30,027 nt of DNA from CAZTHL01 sp964613585 (GTDB taxonomy: Bacteria; Pseudomonadota; Alphaproteobacteria; DSM-16000; Inquilinaceae). A program made the position numbers and the translations under genes. Every line of letters starts with the position of its first letter. Position 1 is the stretch's first letter. Below the pieces are notes generated by a model, which searched no databases, was not told the DNA's origin, and saw nothing but the letters and a program-made list of their open reading frames with translations. The stretch lies in NCBI GenBank assembly GCA_964613585.1, contig CAZTHL010000046.1:1-30027 (forward strand). Reading direction: 5' to 3'. Below are positions 25,423-30,027 of the stretch, in pieces.

Positions 25423-25867
25423 CTTTGAGGACGGCTGGAAGGCTCTGAGCATCCGACAGCCTTGGGTGGATATGATCCTATCCGGGCAAAAGACGATCGA
25501 GATCCGAGAATGGAAGTATGCCCCTACGCTACGCGGGCGGTTCCTTATCCATTGTGCCCATGCTCTCGATTGGAAGACCATTCCGATGTTCGGCGGGCGG
25601 GAGCGCTACGATTATCCCCGCGGCATGTTTGTCGCCGTGGCCGAGCTTGACGACGTGATCGAGATCGACCCGGCGCGGAACTGGGCCAACCTCGCGAATC
25701 AGCATCGTGTGATCCACCCGTCGAACTTCGGGCAGACGGTGCTAGGTTTCCGTCTCCGCAGCGTCGCGCCTCTGCGCAAGGCCCTCCGCGGGCGGGGCGG
25801 CGCCTATTTCTTCTCACCCATGCGGGATGTTGCTGCGAAAATTGAGGACGAGTTGGGCCGACCCTAA
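25415..25867 (+). CDS. ASCH-domain protein
   Basis: The 150-aa product is a single ASCH domain, a PUA-like beta-barrel fold associated with RNA or modified-nucleotide recognition. The signature is clear: ALSIRQPWVDMILSGQKTIEIREW, then RGRFLIHCAHA and FVAVAELDDV. The basic C-terminal half contains LRSVAPLRKALRGRGG. I chose the ATG at 25415; a TTG one codon upstream is possible. It overlaps the QueC-like gene by eight bases and is the last gene of the operon. ASCH and related PUA-like proteins often bind modified bases, so a reader or hydrolase role for a deazaguanine-type adduct is a reasonable but untested idea. Confidence 0.85.
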   Translation: MVDFEDGWKALSIRQPWVDMILSGQKTIEIREWKYAPTLRGRFLIHCAHALDWKTIPMFGGRERYDYPRGMFVAVAELDDVIEIDPARNWANLANQHRVIHPSNFGQTVLGFRLRSVAPLRKALRGRGGAYFFSPMRDVAAKIEDELGRP

Positions 25868-25887
25868 GCCATACGCACACCCAGCGA

Positions 25888-26206
25888 CACGAGCATCTGG
25901 TCGACAAGGTGCGTCGTCGCATTAACCGCAATCCATCGTTGGTGGCACTCCCCGCTCGATCGCCGAACACCCCGTCAGCGCCATATCGGCCTGGACGGGG
26001 GCAAGCAACTTCCGAATGCGCGGCTGACAAACGCCGGGACCGAGATGTCCCTCCACGTCCTCGCCTACACCGCCAAACGCATGATCGCTCTGATCGGGGT
26101 GCGGGAACTTCTGCCCGGCACCCCGCCAGAAGATGATGTGCTCGGTTCATGTCACCTGCGATCAAGCGATCCTGAGCCTCTTCGTCGCGCCCTGGCCCAC
26201 CCATAG
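25888..26206 (+). pseudogene. Remnant of an IS1182-family transposase (C-terminal part, frameshifted)
   Basis: Pieces of the C-terminal region of an IS1182-type transposase are readable in sequence but in different frames. HLVDKVRRRINRNPSLVA (from about 25888) is followed after a shift by RSIAEHPVSAISAWTGASN. After a further shift comes RLTNAGTEMSLHVLAYTAKR and then MIALIGVRELL, ending at a TAG at 26204-26206. The EMSLHVLAY segment and the following KR helix are diagnostic. At least two frameshifts and loss of the catalytic front half show that it is dead. It belongs to a different subgroup from the intact transposase at 14918 and marks the right edge of the operon. Confidence 0.78.
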
Positions 26207-26859
26207 CCGGACCTCGACGCAGAAAAGCGTCAAACCGATCGAAGGTCGCAGAGGCCCCTGAGATCGCCGCATCCCAAGTGGTTTCCACGCACTCTCGGCT
26301 CAGTTCCGACATTCGCTGCAAACTGCATGAACGGCAGCTTTGGGCCGCCTGTGTCGATCGCATCGACCCGTGATCAGGCTGATGCGGCACTGCGGAACAT
26401 GACCGGAACGAGCCCATTTTGCGGAATGCCGCACCACCGACAAATTGCAGCAAAGCGCAGATAGCGGGCTTTGCAAATTTGATGCGGTTTTCTGACTGCG
26501 AACTGTGGCATGAATCGGAACGATCGTTGGCCTAAGTCTTATGCAGATCCGTGTAACATGGCGCTGAAAGCACCGAAGCGGCCGTTGGTTGCATAGCCGC
26601 CCATTTAAGGTCGTCAAACTTAGGCGCCGCCTTGTGGCCAACGAGCGCTCTGGACGATAGACAATCCGTACCAACAGCAACCGCCGTGCGGGTTGCAGCT
26701 TGTGGGATTGACGGCGATAGCGTAATCACATTTCGAGGAAAATGTTCTTCCCACACTGGCGTACCAAAAGTAGGCTTACTTGCGATGCGGCGTCTGGTGT
26801 GCAGTTGCAGACCATTGCGGTAGTGTGTTTTGGCATGTGGTATGAAGGTAATTTGAGCC
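26207..26859. other. Gene-poor stretch between the island operon and the HEGLH gene pair
   Basis: No supported gene is seen. The base composition falls along this interval toward the AT-richer module that follows. Frames on the minus strand have no ribosome-binding site or recognisable domain. It may contain further insertion-sequence debris and the promoter of the 26860 gene. Confidence 0.5.
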
Positions 26860-27216
26860 ATGGACTACAATACACCGGAAAGCGTGATCGGGCTTTCAGA
26901 AGACGATCTTCTACTGATCGTTGGGAGACAGATTTTGCCGCCAGGGTTCGCGGTTGATGATCGGGATACACCAACGAAGAAGAAAGATGGGGAAAACTGG
27001 TTCATCCGACTGATGCGCAATAAGCGCTTCAGTGTTTGCCAGCAACCGAAGGTGCGCGCCTACGTGTTGAAGGAAGCAACATATGACCAAGTCGTATTAT
27101 TGAGTGCCGTAGCTGACACCCTCTCGGGCGCTACAAGAGGCGTATCACCCTTTGTCGCATCGGCGTTGTTCCTCCACTATGGCTTGGAGCGTCTCTGTAT
27201 GTCACAATATGAATAA
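26860..27216 (+). CDS. Unknown protein, 118 aa
   Basis: I do not recognise this family. The ATG at 26860 follows a weak GAGCC site. The product is mixed in charge, with the segments LSEDDLLLIVGRQILPPGFAV and ENWFIRLMRNKRFSVC, and a more hydrophobic end (VSPFVASALFLHYGLERLC). It is not long enough or regular enough to call a membrane protein. It overlaps the next gene by eight bases and is therefore probably its partner. Codon use is AT-richer than elsewhere in the window, a sign of recent transfer. A role as inhibitor, adaptor or immunity partner of the large downstream protein is a possibility only. Confidence 0.7.
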   Translation: MDYNTPESVIGLSEDDLLLIVGRQILPPGFAVDDRDTPTKKKDGENWFIRLMRNKRFSVCQQPKVRAYVLKEATYDQVVLLSAVADTLSGATRGVSPFVASALFLHYGLERLCMSQYE

Positions 27217-28954
27217 TCTGAAAACGACACTCTTATATGCAGCAGGATACAATACTGCGGTAGCCGGTTATCACGACGGGCTACATCAACGCGTAGATTA
27301 TAGCAGGCGGGACAGCCACTATATCGAAAAGCACGAAGGGCTCCACGACTCAATTTTCTTTCGTACTGCTGACGGGATGCTGCATATTGCAGCGCTTCAT
27401 GTCTCGCGCGATCTCTTCGCGCCGCTCTCCGATGAAGAAAGATCGCGCCTAGTAGCGCTCGTCGACTCGATTACCGAGGATACAAGATGGGCGCATGAAA
27501 GCGCCGCAACCTATCTCGGCGTGAAGGACTGCGGGAGCGACCATGTTCGCGACGTGGCATTGGCTGAGATGAACAACACCTACCTCCATTACTACACCGT
27601 TTTTCAACAAGTCATAGACAGTGATGTGAATTCACTTTTTGCGCAATATGCGGTTGGGTGGGCGCTGACGTATTTTGCGTTCAGTTCTAAGCGTGTTGAA
27701 GTTGTCGAGGACTGGGGGCGCTTGACATGGGATGACCTACGGCAGGTACCGGGTCCGGACCAGCGCCTTTCTGCTGCCATCAATGAAATCGGCAAGCATC
27801 CCGGCTTCTTTGCCAGAGTTCTCAAAGATGTGCGCACGATCTTGCAAGACAACGGTGTCACGTGGTCTTCGCTTGATGACGATGATGTCTGGTGGTCCAA
27901 ACACTTTGAAGCTCAAGACGAGCGCAATGCAGTTGACCAGTTTCTCATAAAGTTCGCACTAAGCCGCATTGTCGATTTGATGTCGGGCGATATCATTGAT
28001 GCCGAATTTCGGACCGTTCCGGCCTTGGGGCAAGCAATTGAACGGTATCAGATACGCGAGCATTTCCGGACTAGCGTTGGATCGGAACTTATGAATGCCA
28101 TGGTGTCCGAGGAACAGGTCCTTGACATGGCATATGCAGCAGACCGCCATCTTCGAACCGGGTCTCAAGTGCCGCTGGAAGAATTCGACCTCGATACAGT
28201 TGACAGAATTTTTGAGTTGGACGACTTTGCCGACCGTATTTTCACGATTGGTGGCTGGAAGGACGAAAGTGACTTTGAGGAAATTTGGGTGCTCTGCTAC
28301 CGTCGCGACGATGTCTATGGTGAGCTAGACCCGACGGTTTCCGGTCAGATTGAACGAAGGCTGCTTCCGCACCTATTTTCAGCTTTATCTGCAAAGATGA
28401 TGCAGAAAAAGATATCCTACCCAATCATGGTAGTTGAGAACGATGGCGCTTTCTCTAATTCCACAAGAACCGGAAGCTGGATACTTGGCGATCGCATGCC
28501 TGAGTTTTTTCAACTGTTGTCATTTTCCAGGGCAGAGGCAAGCATTTCCGAAGAGCTGCCTATAACGTTGTGCATTTCACTTTTTCGGTATTGTACAAAC
28601 AACTGGGCGGATACGCTGTGCCGTCTGGATGGCAATATTGCTCAGATTGGCAGTGCGTTTGACCCTACCGGGTTCATTGAATTGGAAGAAGGTATCTACC
28701 AGAATGATCCTAAGCAAGAACCGTCAATTTCCGACAAAACTTTCACTGCAACTCTTTTCTATCACAACCAAACTCATGCTACTTACTTCCGCATTGTGGA
28801 GCTCAGTACGTATGATCTCTATCAGCCGTTGATTCTGCAGCAAGAGGAGCGCGGAAGGATTACGAGGGAGATCAGCGCAACTGCGCGCGAAGAAAAGGCG
28901 GCAATAATGAGATACGCAATTTTTACGGCGCGCGACCTCTTTCCGGTACTGTAG
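27209..28954 (+). CDS. Large protein with HEGLH metallopeptidase-like motif (581 aa)
   Basis: The ATG at 27209 overlaps the upstream stop, so I prefer it to earlier starts in the same frame, which would lie inside the upstream gene. Residues 42-46 are HEGLH, fitting HExxH, within YIEKHEGLHDSIFF. About 50 residues later comes WAHESAATYLG (His96, Glu97), a second site of the type that supplies the third zinc ligand in several gluzincin-like families. Downstream to residue 581 it is mostly helical with no motif that I know. There is no signal peptide, so an intracellular target is likely. GC content is low for this genome. I infer a metallopeptidase-like effector, perhaps of a defence or abortive-infection unit; homology was not tested. 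Confidence 0.72.
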   Translation: MNNLKTTLLYAAGYNTAVAGYHDGLHQRVDYSRRDSHYIEKHEGLHDSIFFRTADGMLHIAALHVSRDLFAPLSDEERSRLVALVDSITEDTRWAHESAATYLGVKDCGSDHVRDVALAEMNNTYLHYYTVFQQVIDSDVNSLFAQYAVGWALTYFAFSSKRVEVVEDWGRLTWDDLRQVPGPDQRLSAAINEIGKHPGFFARVLKDVRTILQDNGVTWSSLDDDDVWWSKHFEAQDERNAVDQFLIKFALSRIVDLMSGDIIDAEFRTVPALGQAIERYQIREHFRTSVGSELMNAMVSEEQVLDMAYAADRHLRTGSQVPLEEFDLDTVDRIFELDDFADRIFTIGGWKDESDFEEIWVLCYRRDDVYGELDPTVSGQIERRLLPHLFSALSAKMMQKKISYPIMVVENDGAFSNSTRTGSWILGDRMPEFFQLLSFSRAEASISEELPITLCISLFRYCTNNWADTLCRLDGNIAQIGSAFDPTGFIELEEGIYQNDPKQEPSISDKTFTATLFYHNQTHATYFRIVELSTYDLYQPLILQQEERGRITREISATAREEKAAIMRYAIFTARDLFPVL

Positions 28955-29344
28955 TGGCATCCCCAAAATGCCGCTCACACCCAGTACTTGTGAATAATGG
29001 AGGTGCTACTAGGCTTGAAGTAGGGAAAAAAGACGTCAACCCCGCTGAAAGAGCGAAGGGATCACGATCTTTGCTTCCAAGGCTGAGAATGGCCTGGCTC
29101 TTTGGCACAGGTGTCGATGAAACGATGGTTGAGCCTAGAGTACATATAGACACCACCATGGCCCGAGGCGCAAGTCCGCTTCGGGCTGGCGGCGGCCATT
29201 GGCAGGCGTCAAGCGAATGGCAGAAAAGTCCGCGAAGCAACCATCGCTTCCCACCCCAAGTGAGCACCTGCCGCGAATGGCAGGTTCTGAAGTCGGGCCC
29301 TTGGCTCTCCTTCCCGTCGGATGTCCCCAAGCGTGTCGAGGGCG
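28955..29344. other. Intergenic stretch before the DUF6880-like gene
   Basis: No supported gene. GCGAATGGCAG occurs twice, near 29214 and 29274. The stretch separates the AT-richer module from GC-rich chromosomal sequence and probably contains the right boundary of the transferred DNA, but no attachment site or insertion-sequence end was recognised. Confidence 0.4.
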
Positions 29345-30027
29345 TTAAGCTGCATTGACCCTGTTCCAGAAGCCTGCCTTTCGACCATGGGCTGCCCTGA
29401 GCCCTGCCTCGTAGCCGGCGTGGCCCTGGAGGTCGGAGGGCCAGCTCGGATCATTCTCGGCCGTCGATGCGAGACGCCTGAGGGTCGTCAGATACCGCAC
29501 GCCGTGCGGATAGGCCTTCGATCGCGCTCGATCGAGGATGCTGTCGAGGAGCGCGCGGTAGAGGAACGTCGCGGCCACCGCGTGATCGTGGCCGAGGGCC
29601 TCCGCGATCTGCGGCAGGATGTGCCAGTCGCCGCCGTCCCACGCTTCCCGATGTGCGACCACCGCCGCCGCCGCGTCGTCGAGAAGCGACCATTCCAGGA
29701 AGAACCTGACCGCTGTGAGCGGGTCTGCATGCTCGCGCGCGAGGGCGAGAGCGCGCTCCTCGGCCTCGATGTCCTCGAAGTCGGGCAAGGCCTCCAGGTG
29801 CGCGCGGAGGAGGTCTGCGTCCAGCGTCTCTGCGAAACCCTGCCAGAGCAGCCCGGCCGCCTCACCGTCGCGGTCGAACGCGCGGAGTATCCGCGCTTCG
29901 AGCAGGAGGCGCGCCGGCGTCGGCCGATCCGGCTCGGGCCGGCCCGGGCGCAGGAGCGGTTCGCGCACCCAGTCCAGCGCCTCGCTCGGGCGGCCGGCGT
30001 CGAGCAGCCGCGCAGCGATCCCCGCCG
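29345..30027 (-). CDS. DUF6880-like protein, C-terminal part (5' end outside window)
   Basis: The frame is open from the stop at 29345 to the right edge, reading AGIAARLLDAGRPSEALDW into REPLLRPG, so the gene starts beyond the window. The C-terminal region reads LTAVRFFLEWSLLDDAAAAVV, then FLYRALLDSILDRARSKAYPHGVRYL, a pattern I know from DUF6880 and SWIM-associated helical-repeat proteins. Alanine and arginine-rich helices repeat throughout the visible 227 residues, suggesting a TPR-like solenoid. Its function is unknown. High GC returns here, which places it in the core or in an older part of the genome. Confidence 0.8.
   Translation of the reverse strand, partial: AGIAARLLDAGRPSEALDWVREPLLRPGRPEPDRPTPARLLLEARILRAFDRDGEAAGLLWQGFAETLDADLLRAHLEALPDFEDIEAEERALALAREHADPLTAVRFFLEWSLLDDAAAAVVAHREAWDGGDWHILPQIAEALGHDHAVAATFLYRALLDSILDRARSKAYPHGVRYLTTLRRLASTAENDPSWPSDLQGHAGYEAGLRAAHGRKAGFWNRVNAA

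Noticed and set aside
25545..26453. Minus-strand frame of about 300 codons over the ASCH gene end and the transposase remnant
   Set aside because: Arg, Ser and Cys-rich translation without domain; it runs antisense to the ASCH gene and to the IS remnant.
1..30027. CRISPR array, integrase, tRNA attachment site
   Set aside because: No regularly spaced direct repeats, no tyrosine or serine recombinase motifs and no tRNA were seen on either strand.

Overview
The window is high-GC bacterial chromosome, most likely from an alphaproteobacterium. The gene order trpB-trpA-folC converging on trxA-addA-addB is a conserved alphaproteobacterial neighbourhood. AddAB are of the alphaproteobacterial type, and the RHH_4-like ribbon-helix-helix protein also fits that class. 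No tRNA, rRNA, CRISPR array, integrase or origin was recognised. Identifications rest on reading motifs in translated sequence; no database search was run.

Region 1 (1-14.6 kb) is core genome. It holds the end of the tryptophan operon (partial trpB, trpA), folC, an orphan LuxR-type quorum regulator inserted at the folC/trxA junction, thioredoxin with a clear terminator, the AddA and AddB recombination helicase-nuclease subunits, cobM, an MDR-type quinone oxidoreductase, a ribbon-helix-helix protein and a class IIA HAD phosphatase. AddB appears to lack its N-terminal third, and a nested perfect palindrome lies just upstream of the shortened gene.

Region 2 (14.9-26.2 kb) is an accessory island with lower GC. 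An intact IS1182-family-like transposase gene lies on its left and a frameshifted IS1182-like remnant on its right. Between them is a tightly packed seven-gene operon (16893-25867), all on the + strand: an unknown 369-aa protein; a caspase/C25-like cysteine protease; a 1179-aa CHAT protease with a degenerate-looking STAND-like middle and a helical-repeat tail; a 60-aa Gly/Ser/Ala-rich protein beginning Met-Gly with a basic tail; a 246-aa unknown; a QueC/QatC-like ATP-pyrophosphatase; and an ASCH-domain protein. The most exciting reading is a defence system in which the QueC-like enzyme attaches a deazaguanine-type base to the N-terminal glycine of the small protein (as recently reported for QueC-like enzymes in type IV CBASS and proposed for Qat), and in which that modification is sensed, protected from or released by two caspase-fold proteases. 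I do not recall a described system with this combination.

Region 3 (26.2-29.0 kb) has still lower GC and carries a two-gene unit: a 118-aa unknown overlapping a 581-aa protein with an N-terminal HEGLH motif and a downstream His-Glu pair, suggesting a metallopeptidase-like effector. The window ends in the C-terminal part of a DUF6880-like gene on the minus strand, where high GC resumes.
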